A DNA stretch of 64,000 nt, taken from contig JAIORD010000014.1 in the NCBI GenBank assembly GCA_021108275.1, positions 90,186 through 154,185 of the forward strand, in the 5' to 3' direction. This document shows, piece after piece, positions 56,104-64,000 of this stretch (its first letter is position 1; each line of letters starts with the position of its first letter). Under the pieces are notes generated by a model that worked only from the letters and a program-made list of their open reading frames with translations, was not told the DNA's origin and searched no databases. This stretch comes from Methanococcoides sp. GTDB lineage: Archaea; Halobacteriota; Methanosarcinia; Methanosarcinales; Methanosarcinaceae. A program made the position numbers and the translations under genes.

Positions 56104-57266
56104 ATGAAAGATATTTTCGGAACAGATGGGATCCAGATATTTAAAAACAGGGCATCGCTTTCCCCAAGGCATCTTCCAGACAGGCTTGTTGGAAGAGAAA
56201 AGCAGGTAAAGGAGCTTGCTTCACTGATGAGACCTGTCCTCCACCAAGGAGAGCCTGCAAATGTACTGATATCCGGAATTAAAGGGACGGGGAAGACAAC
56301 TATTGTGAGATTTATCCTGAAACAGCTGAGCGCGAACATTGAGAAGAAAGACTCATCAACTGTCGGAAGATCAGCACGACCAGCAAGATCATACTCGAGA
56401 TGCTGACAAAGGTATCACCCGAAATAGAAATTCCAAGAACGGGACTCTCAATGGGAAAATATTACAGAGCATTATGGAAAACCCTGAACGAAAAGAGGAG
56501 CACAATAATTGTGGTCTTTGATGAAATCGAAGCTCTGAAAGACAAGAACATACTTTATGAACTCAGCCATACCCGCGAGAATATGAACATTGAAGATGAC
56601 ATATTCATAGGTATTATTGGAATTAGTGATGACATATTCTTTTACCCTAAGGCCGAGAATACTGTTCTTTCAGTACTCCAGTACAGGAACATAATATTTC
56701 CACCATATTGTGAGGGAGAGATTGAGCAGATACTGAATGACCGCTGTAATATTGCGTTTGTGGAAGATGTTGTGGACGAGGGAGTAGTACCACTATGTGC
56801 GGAGCTCTCCGGGGAGGAACATGATTGTGGAAGAGCTCTGAATTTGCTAGAAAAAGCAGGGGATATAGCAGACATCACGAATGAGGAAAAAATAACTAAA
56901 AAACATGTCTTACTTGCAAATGAAGAGATGGGAGAAAAGGACCTGTTAATCTCACTGGAAAAACTGCCGATCAACTCAAAACTTGTTCTGCTCAGCATCA
57001 TTAGACTTAGCGTTGAGCTGAATGAGAAGATTACAACAGGCCAGATAGAAATGCTCTACAGGAAGTTCTGTGATCGCATAGGCATAAGCCCACTGGGGCG
57101 TACAAGTGTATCAGGGATCGTCTCTGAATTCGACATGATGGGGATTATTTCAGCGCCTGTGCGGAGCAGGGGAAGATATGGCAAGACACGTCTCGTATCA
57201 CTCAGGAAGAACACAAAGAAGATGCAAGACATACTTTACAGGGACTACAGGCTTAAGGAACTGTGA
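56104..57266 (+). pseudogene. Orc1/Cdc6-family gene interrupted by a frameshift
   Basis: The first frame (ATG 56104) encodes DIFGTDGIQIFKNRASLSPRHLPDRLVGREKQ and Walker A SGIKGTGKTTIVRF, then loses sense near 56350. The following frame resumes with INCRKISTTSKIILEMLTKV (from about 56352) and continues through Walker B IVVFDEIEAL, IGIIGISDD and a C-terminal winged helix (LGRTSVSGIVSEFDMMGII) to TGA at 57266. Joined, it is about 390 residues, normal for Orc1/Cdc6. A single-base deletion near 56344-56354 explains it; sequencing error or programmed frameshifting cannot be excluded. Archaeal Orc1/Cdc6 proteins bind replication origins; this divergent copy just 16 bp after the methyltransferase may instead be a regulator. 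Confidence 0.8.
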
Positions 57267-57297
57267 CATGAACGTAACTTAACTAACGGAGATTAAC

Positions 57298-59226
57298 ATG
57301 AAACTAAATCTTGGAATTGATGCAGGTGGTACATACACAGATGCGGTGATTGTGAGAAGCCCGGATAATTCCATAATTGCGTCCTATAAGGCACTGACAA
57401 CTTATCCTGACCCACTGAATGGTATCCGGGAAGCACTTGATGGGATCGAACAAGAGATGCTTTCACAGGTTGATGCTGTGTCAGTATCTACTACACTCTC
57501 GACCAACACAATTCTGGAAGGTACGGGATTCCCAGTTGGACTGATCCTAGTAGGAGATTATTTTATCAGCGAAGACCTGCCCACGGAGCATTTCATACAG
57601 GTAAAGGGAGGACATGACCACAAGGGCGGTGAAGCAGAACCTCTGGATGAAAATGCAGTAAGGGAATTTGCCCAGAGTGCAAAGGAAAATGTTTCAGCTT
57701 TTGCAGTCTCATCTTATTTTAGCATCCGGAACCATGAACATGAATTGAGGGTCAAGGAGATTGTTAGGAATATCACAGGAATGCCAGTAGTGTGTGCACA
57801 TGAGCTATCACAGGACCTCGGAGCATTTGAAAGAGCTGTGACAGCGTTCTTCAATGCACAATTGCTTCCTATAACCGAGAATTTCATGTCCAGTGTGGAA
57901 TCCGAGATAAGGAGTCGTGGCATGGAAGCAAAGATATTCATGCTCAAATGTGACGGATCTGTGGTCGGAATCAAGAATGCGCTAGAAAGACCTATCGAAT
58001 CCATATTCTCGGGCCCTGCAGGAAGTCTGATAGGCGCTGCATTCCTTTCAAAGAGAGACACCTGTGCAGTTATTGATGTCGGCGGAACAAGTACTGATGT
58101 GTCAGTTATAAGGGAAGGAGTACCGGAAATGAGTGAATCCGGTGCTGTTGTAGGCGGATGGAAGACAAGGGTCAAGGCCATAAGGATGGAAACCTCTGCA
58201 CTCGGAGGTGACAGTGATATCTGGGTCGCTTCAGGAAAGGTTAACTTCGGACCACGAAGAGTCATACCTTTATGCAGGGCAGCAGCACAGTTCCCAAAAT
58301 TCCTTGAGCAGCTTGCAACTAACCCAATGCCTTCCAAAGCACTAATGGGCAGAAACTTCCAGCCTACAAAGTTCTACATAAGAACAAAGTATGAGCCACT
58401 AGAATTAACTGATATAGAAACAGAAGTTCTCAATGCTATTCATGCTGAGCCAACCTCCCTAAAAGAAATGCGTTCGCGTATCAACAAATACCCAGCATCA
58501 AAACATCTGGATGCTCTCATGCAGAAAAGGCTGATACAACCCATCAGTTTCACACCTACAGATGCCCTCCATGTGCTCGGAGAATATACAAAATACAATG
58601 TTGAAGCTTCACGCCTTGGTGCACACCACCTCGCCCCCCTTTATAAAATGGATGCAGATGAATTTGCATTATATGTCAAGAAGGAGTTTGCCAAGAACAT
58701 GGCAGCTGATCTTGTGTCATTCTTCCTCGTGGATATATCAAGAGAAGAGATACGCAAGATATTCGATGCAGAAGCACCGATTCAGTTCAAAGTGCATGTG
58801 CCAGTGGTGCTGATCGGCGGCCCTGTAGTAGCATATCTCGAGGAAATAAAGAAGCTTATCGATGCTGAGATCATCCTACCGGAATTCGCAAGTGTTGGTA
58901 ATGCTGCAGGAGCATTGGCTGCAAAAGGAATCAGAAGGTTTGAGATATTGATACGCCCTGTTTCCATGGCCGCACCGGACTGGGAGTGCTATGTTTATTC
59001 CGAGAAAGGGAGGGAGAACTTCGATGAGTATGAGGATGCGCTGGACCATGCACTTCAGCTTGGCAAAGACACCATCTACGAGTACATGAAGGAAGCCGGT
59101 CTCGACCCGGGTTCAGTGAAGATTGACATCAAAAAAGACGAAGTGATTCTTGAAGGATCTGGTACACTAGTGGAGACTAAGATCGTTGTTCTGGGTGTTG
59201 CCGAACACATTGAAGAAGACGAATAA
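57298..59226 (+). CDS. Hydantoinase/oxoprolinase family (HyuA-like) protein
   Basis: 642 residues with an ASKHA ATPase fold. N-terminal GIDAGGTYTDAVIV (about 6-19), VSTTLSTNTILEG (about 62-74), SGPAGSLIGAAFL, CAVIDVGGTSTDVSVI (about 257-272) and a C-terminal VVLIGGPVVAYLEEIKKLI are the family's phosphate and nucleotide motifs. An insert near 375-440 reads like a winged helix (LTDIETEVLNAIHAEPTSLKEMRS). Family members hydrolyse cyclic amides with ATP or activate corrinoid enzymes. It lies 31 bp after the Orc1-like gene in the same direction as the methyltransferase, so it could support that enzyme (inference). The exact substrate is unknown. Confidence 0.85.
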   Translation: MKLNLGIDAGGTYTDAVIVRSPDNSIIASYKALTTYPDPLNGIREALDGIEQEMLSQVDAVSVSTTLSTNTILEGTGFPVGLILVGDYFISEDLPTEHFIQVKGGHDHKGGEAEPLDENAVREFAQSAKENVSAFAVSSYFSIRNHEHELRVKEIVRNITGMPVVCAHELSQDLGAFERAVTAFFNAQLLPITENFMSSVESEIRSRGMEAKIFMLKCDGSVVGIKNALERPIESIFSGPAGSLIGAAFLSKRDTCAVIDVGGTSTDVSVIREGVPEMSESGAVVGGWKTRVKAIRMETSALGGDSDIWVASGKVNFGPRRVIPLCRAAAQFPKFLEQLATNPMPSKALMGRNFQPTKFYIRTKYEPLELTDIETEVLNAIHAEPTSLKEMRSRINKYPASKHLDALMQKRLIQPISFTPTDALHVLGEYTKYNVEASRLGAHHLAPLYKMDADEFALYVKKEFAKNMAADLVSFFLVDISREEIRKIFDAEAPIQFKVHVPVVLIGGPVVAYLEEIKKLIDAEIILPEFASVGNAAGALAAKGIRRFEILIRPVSMAAPDWECYVYSEKGRENFDEYEDALDHALQLGKDTIYEYMKEAGLDPGSVKIDIKKDEVILEGSGTLVETKIVVLGVAEHIEEDE

Positions 59227-59350
59227 GAATTAAGAAAGCGAATGTTAGAAAGATGCATTTACATCCTCTTTTTCTTTGATTTTTTTTAGTCTATTGGGTT
59301 AGTCGTTTTTATCAAAAAAATAAAAGTAAGTGCATCATTGAATACCGCAC

Positions 59351-59449
59351 TTAAATCTTTCTTTTGAATATGTTCTAAACCATACCGAGAACTACGATTG
59401 CGAGAAGTGAACTGAAACCTAGTAGTAAAGTAATTTTTAAAAGTTGCAT
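59351..59449 (-). CDS. Possible small membrane protein with in-frame TAG
   Basis: ATG at 59449 encodes MQLLKITLLLGFSSLLAIVV and a few more residues, one hydrophobic helix of 24 residues, to a TAG at 59375-59377. If UAG is read through, seven more residues (NIFKRKI) give a positive-inside tail before TAA. The ribosome site is weak. It may be a real 24- or 32-residue membrane peptide or chance. Confidence 0.3.
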
Positions 59450-59481
59450 TTTTCTGAGTTACCTATTACCCATAAAATTGG

Positions 59482-59565
59482 TGTGGGGGAGAGATTCAAA
59501 CCCACGAAACCTTCGTTCTCGGATCTTAAGTCCGACTCCTTTGACCTGGCTGGACAAAACTCACA
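59482..59565 (-). tRNA. tRNA-Leu(UAA)-like gene, degenerate stems
   Basis: On the minus strand the D arm (AGCCAGGTCAAAGG) and a perfect 5-bp anticodon stem TCGGA/TCCGA with loop CTTAAGA give anticodon UAA, and a long variable arm marks a class II tRNA as for leucine. The 3' end is followed by encoded CCA (59479-59481). The T arm (GTGGG opposite CTCTC) has mismatches, and the acceptor stem pairs poorly (GTGAGTT with CCCCCAC has three mismatches). It may be a decayed or integration-altered copy rather than the working tRNA. No intron is seen. Confidence 0.55.
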
Positions 59566-60003
59566 TTTAGAGGATAAATATTGTTTAGTGCAGTAAGCTA
59601 TACTCTGTAACTTGATACCTTGTAAACTCAAGTGAAAATAATATATTTAATTTACAATATGCCCAATTTTCCAGCCTTCTTCACATATGAACATTCATAA
59701 TTTCATTTAGATTACTGGTATTTGGAGAAACATCTATTAACATATCAGGGAGAACAAACTGCTTTTATTGTGTTGCATTGCTCATAAATTTCGGCGTATA
59801 ATATGATTTATCGTATCTGATTTATAGTGAAAGGTCATTAGTATGGTAATTCATGTATCACTATCCATAAAAGAAGTGGTACAGTAAAATATATTTACAT
59901 TAATGCATTTTAGAGTACAAGAATAGCTTATATACTAACAAGCTTATCAAAAGCGTCATAAAGCGCTATACATATCATTTTGATATCTTTGGAAGGTGAA
60001 TAT
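59566..60003 (+). promoter_or_regulatory. Upstream region of aspS with TATA box
   Basis: 438 bp, no gene seen. TATA-like CTTATATACT at 59927-59936 is about 70 nt before the aspS ATG, and GGAAGGTG at 59991-59998 is its ribosome site. The rest is AT-rich without recognised motifs. Confidence 0.6.
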
Positions 60004-61335
60004 ATGTCATTAGAAACCCCCAGAACACATTATACATCCCAGGTCGACATTGAGCAGATCGGGGATGACAAAGTTACCGTCTGCGGATGGGTACACGAGG
60101 TAAGAGACCTTGGTGGTATCTGTTTCGTAGTCGTACGTGACCGTGAAGGCAGAGCCCAGATCACACTTGTAAAGAAGAAGATAGACAAAGAAATCTTCGA
60201 TGCTGCAAGGAAACTGGTACGTGAGTCCATAGTAGCAGTCACAGGTACAGCAAAAGCGGAAGGTAAAGCACCTAATGGCTATGAGATCATCCCTGAGTCT
60301 ATAGTCGTTCTCAATGAAGCTGAATCCCCATTGCCAATGGATACTACCGGCAAGGTGGATGCTGAACTTGACACACGTCTTGACTCAAGGTTCATGGACT
60401 TAAGACGCGAGAGGACTACTGCTATCTTCAAGATACGCCATGAGGTCCTCAGGGCTGTCAGGGATTTCCTTACAAAGGACGGTTTTATCGAGACATGCAG
60501 TCCAAAGGTAGTTGCAACAGCTACCGAAGGTGGTACATCTCTTTTCCCTATCACATACTTTGACAGGGAAGCATTCCTGAACCAGAGTCCTCAGCTCTTC
60601 AAGCAGATACTCATGTCAGGCGGACTTGACAAGGTATTCGAGATCGGTCCTATCTTCAGGGCAGAAGAGCACGATACCCGCAGACACCTTAATGAAGCTA
60701 CATCCATCGATATTGAAGCAAGCTTCCTTGACCATTTCGATGTCATGGAGATCCTCGAGAACATGGTCGCTTACGTTTATGAGCAGGTCATTGAGAACGA
60801 AGCAGCTTCCCTTGAGGCACTCGATATTGAACTTAGTGTCCCAAAGACACCATTCATGAAAGTTCCATATGGCCAGGCTATTGACATCGTCAATGCTGAG
60901 AGCGAGGAAACGGTCGAATGGGGCGGAGACCTCGGAACAGTTGCAGAACATACTATCGGTGAGCATGTTTTCAAAGAGACTGGAGAATCCCACTACTTCA
61001 TTACTGACTGGCCAACGGAGATCAAGCCGTTCTATGCAATGCCTTATGAGGACAACCCTCTCATCTCCAAGTCATTCGACATGATGCACAGGACAATGGA
61101 ACTCTCATCCGGTGCACAGCGTATCCACCTTCATGATATGCTAAAAGCAAGGATCGAGTCACAGGGCCTTAATTCCGATGGCTTCGATTTCTACCTGCGT
61201 GCATTCAAATATGGTATGCCACCACACTCCGGCTGGGGTATTGGCTGCGAGCGTCTTGTTATGACAATGCTCGGTGTAGAGAATATCCGTGACACTGTTC
61301 TGTTCCCAAGGGACAGGAAGCGATTGTCTCCCTGA
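60004..61335 (+). CDS. aspS: Aspartyl-tRNA synthetase, archaeal type
   Basis: 443 residues from ATG 60004, which follows GGAAGGTG; an in-frame ATG at 59980 has no such site. The N-terminal OB-fold anticodon-binding domain reads [20 protein letters not shown] (about 25-45). Class II catalytic motifs follow: motif 2 [20 protein letters not shown] (about 215-235) and motif 3 [15 protein letters not shown] (near 415-430), with PQLFKQIL between. It charges tRNA-Asp, and in many archaea also tRNA-Asn; which applies here cannot be told. A short archaeal type without the bacterial GAD insert. Core gene, 42 bp before rpiA. Confidence 0.96.
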   Translation: MSLETPRTHYTSQVDIEQIGDDKVTVCGWVHEVRDLGGICFVVVRDREGRAQITLVKKKIDKEIFDAARKLVRESIVAVTGTAKAEGKAPNGYEIIPESIVVLNEAESPLPMDTTGKVDAELDTRLDSRFMDLRRERTTAIFKIRHEVLRAVRDFLTKDGFIETCSPKVVATATEGGTSLFPITYFDREAFLNQSPQLFKQILMSGGLDKVFEIGPIFRAEEHDTRRHLNEATSIDIEASFLDHFDVMEILENMVAYVYEQVIENEAASLEALDIELSVPKTPFMKVPYGQAIDIVNAESEETVEWGGDLGTVAEHTIGEHVFKETGESHYFITDWPTEIKPFYAMPYEDNPLISKSFDMMHRTMELSSGAQRIHLHDMLKARIESQGLNSDGFDFYLRAFKYGMPPHSGWGIGCERLVMTMLGVENIRDTVLFPRDRKRLSP

Positions 61336-61377
61336 TGTGGGGGACAATTCATTATTCTTTTTTAAAGGGGAATATCC

Positions 61378-62073
61378 ATGAAAGAAAGAAATGCAAATGC
61401 ATCAAGCTCTGAAAAGGAAGCTGCAGGCAAAGCTGCTGCAAGTCTTGTAGAAGATGGCATGATGATCGGTCTTGGTACCGGCTCAACAACTGCTTTCGCA
61501 ATTGCAGAAGTTGGCAGACGTGTACGCGAAGAAGGATTGAATGTATTAGCTGTCGTCACCTCATATCAGGCTGAAATGCTTGCCATTGAAGCTGGAGTGC
61601 CACTGACAAGCCTTGCAGAGCATCCTGTTCTTGATCTTGCGATAGACGGTGCTGACCAGGTGGATGCAAAACTGAACGTCATCAAAGGCGGAGGAGCTGC
61701 ACACACACGTGAAAAGGTCGTTGCACATTCAGCAAAACGCTTCATTGTGGTCGCAGATGAATCAAAGATGAGCGAAGAACTTAATCATTTTGTACCAATT
61801 GAAGTGCTTCCATATGCAAGGGAACTTGCAAAGAAGCAATTCATCGAGCTTGGTGGAAAACCACAGATACGCCTGGCTTCCCGCAAAGATGGTCCTGTTA
61901 TCTCTGATAACGGCAATGTTATCTTTGATGTCGAATTTGGCATGATAGAAAATGCTGCTGAACTCTCACAGAAGCTATCAGCTTGTGTGGGTGTTGTAGA
62001 ACATGGTATCTTCCTGAATACCGACGAGGTCTATGTTGGTATGAAAGACGGTTCAGTTAAGATGATCAAGTGA
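61378..62073 (+). CDS. rpiA: Ribose-5-phosphate isomerase A
   Basis: 231 residues. Family motifs: [16 protein letters not shown] (about 27-42), [11 protein letters not shown] (about 86-96, catalytic Asp), [29 protein letters not shown] (about 101-130) and [10 protein letters not shown]. It interconverts ribose 5-phosphate and ribulose 5-phosphate for nucleotide synthesis. AAAGGGG is the ribosome site. Directly downstream of aspS, so likely co-transcribed. T-rich stretches after the TGA (62078-62146) fit archaeal termination. Confidence 0.96.
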   Translation: MKERNANASSSEKEAAGKAAASLVEDGMMIGLGTGSTTAFAIAEVGRRVREEGLNVLAVVTSYQAEMLAIEAGVPLTSLAEHPVLDLAIDGADQVDAKLNVIKGGGAAHTREKVVAHSAKRFIVVADESKMSEELNHFVPIEVLPYARELAKKQFIELGGKPQIRLASRKDGPVISDNGNVIFDVEFGMIENAAELSQKLSACVGVVEHGIFLNTDEVYVGMKDGSVKMIK

Positions 62074-62295
62074 TCGTCTTTTTATAAATTCCAATGTGTG
62101 GTTCCTGAAGACCGATCGGGAATCTGCATTATACTCTTTCTTTTTTTAGATATGCAGTTATAATTTGATTTGCATATTGGCAACAAAAAAAAGTTAGGAA
62201 AGGTTTTCATCTGTATTTTTGTGTCTCTTTAACACAAACTATGAAGACTTCTCCTTGTTGTTCTTGATCGAGAATTTATTGGTGTATAAGGGTGA
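62074..62295. terminator. T-rich convergent terminator region
   Basis: T-runs follow rpiA (CTTTTTAT near 62080 and a T7 run near 62140), and the minus-strand ATP-grasp gene ends at 62296. No gene seen. It separates two convergent units. Confidence 0.4.
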
Positions 62296-63579
62296 TCAAA
62301 ACCTTTTAACACCTATTTCTTTCAATGATCCTTCCATCTTGAAGATCTCATCTATATTCTCGGCTAAAAGTATAACAGCAAAATCACCGGATAACGGCAA
62401 TGTATCGCAGCTAAAAGGAAATACGGAATTTAATTTTTTGCCATCATAGAGTAGTGGCCCAATACGTTCAGTGAGCTCAAGAAATGAACATGCAGCTGTC
62501 TTGATCTTTATAAATTTCCAGTATGGAATGGGAGCTATCAATTTTTCAATATTATCTACGATCATGCTCACATAGGAGGAACCATTAAAACGAGCATTAT
62601 TTTCAACAGGAAATATGCCATCATCTGATACGATATAATCGATGCCGACTACACCCCGATATCCGAATTCAGCCATATTAGTTACAATTTGTGCAGATGT
62701 TTTTACAATGTAATTTGAAATTTCCGGGGAGGGATCATCTCCTTTGAGTGTACCAATGTGTACCATACCTCTTTCGCATATTTGATCCCGTATACCAAGA
62801 GAGTTTATATTGCCTTCTCTGCTGATCACCCACTGATCATTCGGAGAAGATGAGACATTCAGAAAAGGCTCAATGAGAACAGATCTTTCACCGCTAACTG
62901 CAATTTCATGATATATTTCAGAAATATCATTGCCTTTAGTTTTGTACAACGACATATCGGCTTCACCCAAAGTTCCGCGAATAATAACAGTTTCGCAGGT
63001 TGACAGATATCCGTTTATGATGTTTTTCATATCTGTACAATTTTCATTGTCTTCAGGATTCATTTCAAATGAACTGCCTTCAACAACAGCTATGTCCAAT
63101 TGTTTACATACGGTCTTAAAAGTGGACTTATCATTATATTTTAGGGTTTCAGTTTCAGTTGCTCCAAAAAGATCAGCATCAAGAACTTTTGCAGCTTCAG
63201 TTTCCATACTCCCTGAAAACCATGGTACATATACAGGTTTTTTCCCGCTCTGCCTGATATATCTTTTAACTGGTTCTGGATCATTAATGATGAGTTCCGA
63301 GAGTGACATTTCTCCTGAGTGAGCACTATATTCTACGATATGATCCGATCCAAGACCATGAGAGCGCAACCATTTATGGTACTCGTGATCCAGCTTTCCA
63401 CGTAGAACAACTACATCATCATGGCGCGCTATCGGAAGCGCTCTATCGCATTTTGAATTAACGGATGCATCACGGCGTGGGAACTGTGAAAAACGATCTG
63501 CTCCGTAAATTATTAACTCATTGTCATTTTTTGAGATGCATTTTCTGAGTGATTGATATTTATACATTAATTCTTCCAT
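62296..63579 (-). CDS. ATP-grasp ligase with pre-ATP-grasp domain
   Basis: 427 residues. A Rossmann-like pre-ATP-grasp part (about 40-130) precedes the ATP-grasp fold: TFKTVCKQLDIAVVEGSSFE (about 163-182), ETVIIRGTLGEADMSLYKTKG with nucleotide-binding Arg and Lys, EPFLNVSSSPNDQWVIS, and the metal-binding end YRGVVGIDYIVSDDGIFPVENNARFNGSSY (about 320-350; D and ENNAR). Enzymes of this shape join a carboxylate to an amine through an acyl phosphate; relatives make peptides or modified amino acids. The substrate is not evident. A start at 63567 (MYKYQS) after GGAAG is also possible. Confidence 0.82.
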   Translation of the reverse strand: MEELMYKYQSLRKCISKNDNELIIYGADRFSQFPRRDASVNSKCDRALPIARHDDVVVLRGKLDHEYHKWLRSHGLGSDHIVEYSAHSGEMSLSELIINDPEPVKRYIRQSGKKPVYVPWFSGSMETEAAKVLDADLFGATETETLKYNDKSTFKTVCKQLDIAVVEGSSFEMNPEDNENCTDMKNIINGYLSTCETVIIRGTLGEADMSLYKTKGNDISEIYHEIAVSGERSVLIEPFLNVSSSPNDQWVISREGNINSLGIRDQICERGMVHIGTLKGDDPSPEISNYIVKTSAQIVTNMAEFGYRGVVGIDYIVSDDGIFPVENNARFNGSSYVSMIVDNIEKLIAPIPYWKFIKIKTAACSFLELTERIGPLLYDGKKLNSVFPFSCDTLPLSGDFAVILLAENIDEIFKMEGSLKEIGVKRF

Positions 63580-63630
63580 TTTTTAGATAAGTAGTTTTTA
63601 TAATTCGTCAGCAAGAAGACCACTATTTTT

Positions 63631-63665
63631 AAACTCCCATTAAATAATAGATTTAATGGGAGTTT
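63631..63665 (-). terminator. Perfect 15-bp hairpin
   Basis: AAACTCCCATTAAAT and ATTTAATGGGAGTTT pair perfectly around AATAG. It lies between the end of the membrane gene and the start of the ATP-grasp gene, both minus. It could be a terminator or a leader structure of the ATP-grasp mRNA. Confidence 0.6.
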
Positions 63666-63678
63666 CATTTCATGGAAA

Positions 63679-63700
63679 ACATCCAGATCGATCTGGATGT
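63679..63700. promoter_or_regulatory. Perfect 22-bp palindrome, candidate operator
   Basis: ACATCCAGATC followed directly by GATCTGGATGT is a perfect dyad without loop, typical of a dimeric regulator site. It lies about 100 bp upstream of the ATP-grasp gene. Confidence 0.5.
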
Positions 63701-63720
63701 CTTGCAGTGTAACTGTAAGA

Positions 63721-63752
63721 TGAAACAGGTGGTAGCACTGTTACTTGTTTCA
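63721..63752 (-). terminator. Inverted repeat at the end of the membrane-protein gene
   Basis: TGAAACA (63721-63727) and TGTTTCA (63746-63752) are complementary arms that enclose 18 nt and overlap the stop codon of the upstream gene. Confidence 0.35.
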
Positions 63753-64000
63753 CAGCATCCAGCTATAGATGACTGTTAACACCAAGGAATAAACCAAGAG
63801 AGCAGAAAACCAACTGCCGGAAAATTTGGGCGTTCGGATTGGTGCTACATTAAAGACAGCTAGGATCATAAACAGTGCATGTATAACGACTAAAAAGGTC
63901 GGCTGGCTGAAAAAACTGTTAAACAGGAAGACAAAAGCAAGAATTAGGACATTGTTGTCAAGTGCCAATCCCATGTATGTCGAATCATCGACCAGGCCGA
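63750..64000 (-). CDS. Membrane protein, partial (5' end outside window)
   Basis: An ATG at 63974 gives 74 residues, but the frame is open to the window edge (GLVDDSTY before the Met), so the gene probably begins outside. The visible part holds about three hydrophobic helices (NNVLILAFVFLFNSFF, FLVVIHALFMILAVFNV, WFSALLVYSLVLTVIY). No family is recognised. It precedes the ATP-grasp gene on the same strand, separated by hairpins. Confidence 0.6.
   Translation of the reverse strand, partial: GLVDDSTYMGLALDNNVLILAFVFLFNSFFSQPTFLVVIHALFMILAVFNVAPIRTPKFSGSWFSALLVYSLVLTVIYSWML

Noticed and set aside
57714..58337. Minus-strand open frame of 207 codons
   Set aside because: It lies wholly antisense to the HyuA-like gene, which has clear family motifs.

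Overview
This window reads as a methylotrophic methanogen of the order Methanosarcinales (Methanolobus, Methanococcoides, Methanomethylovorans or a relative). The reasons are archaeal-type AspRS, an Orc1/Cdc6 family gene, archaeal TATA boxes, a methylamine methyltransferase (MtmB) homologue, and the complete avoidance of TAG as a stop. Every larger gene here ends in TAA or TGA, as expected where UAG is decoded as pyrrolysine. No database search was possible; family names rest on recognising motifs.

Layout. Left edge (1-0.6 kb): the 5' part of gyrB. 0.9-3.7 kb: an ASCH-domain protein, a tyrosine recombinase and two small overlapping genes, the first with an in-frame TAG. 4.0-24.0 kb, all on the minus strand: a type 1-like BREX locus (UvrD-type helicase-nuclease, DUF7662-like protein, brxB, brxC, pglX in two pieces, pglZ, brxL). 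The two pglX pieces are separated by an AlbA_2/Schlafen-type gene, joined to them by ATGA-style overlaps. A very AT-rich nuclease-like gene sits between pglX and pglZ. 24.3-30.9 kb: a 2198-residue DUF4011 helicase-nuclease with large internal repeats. 31.3-34.9 kb: an McrBC-type restriction pair. 35.3-37.8 kb: an ADP-ribosylglycohydrolase, a DUF4429-like protein and an RNase III-fold protein.

38.1-47.9 kb is the most interesting part. It is a tight seven-gene plus-strand operon: Ycf46-like AAA+ ATPase, Upf1-like SF1 helicase, two unrecognised proteins (one with a possible degenerate PLD-like fold plus a coiled coil), DUF2997, DUF1257/Ycf35 and a radical-SAM activase-like protein. I do not recognise it as a named system. 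Its position among defence loci makes an antiviral or nucleic-acid-processing role plausible but unproven.

48.4-51.9 kb: divergent genes for a NERD-nuclease/UvrD helicase and a HEAT-repeat protein. They are bracketed by the same family of roughly 75-bp repeats (48.1-48.35 kb and 52.4-53.75 kb), and an IS-like inverted-repeat remnant lies inside the right flank. From 54.7 kb the sequence looks like chromosomal core: an MtmB homologue lacking pyrrolysine, a frameshifted Orc1/Cdc6-like gene, a hydantoinase/oxoprolinase-family protein, a degenerate tRNA-Leu(UAA)-like gene, aspS, rpiA, an ATP-grasp ligase and a partial membrane protein.

Taken together, about 50 kb between gyrB and the methyltransferase cluster is a defence island with several layers. 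BREX modification and exclusion, modified-DNA restriction (McrBC), two large helicase-nucleases and one uncharacterised multi-gene system lie side by side, with a recombinase at one edge.
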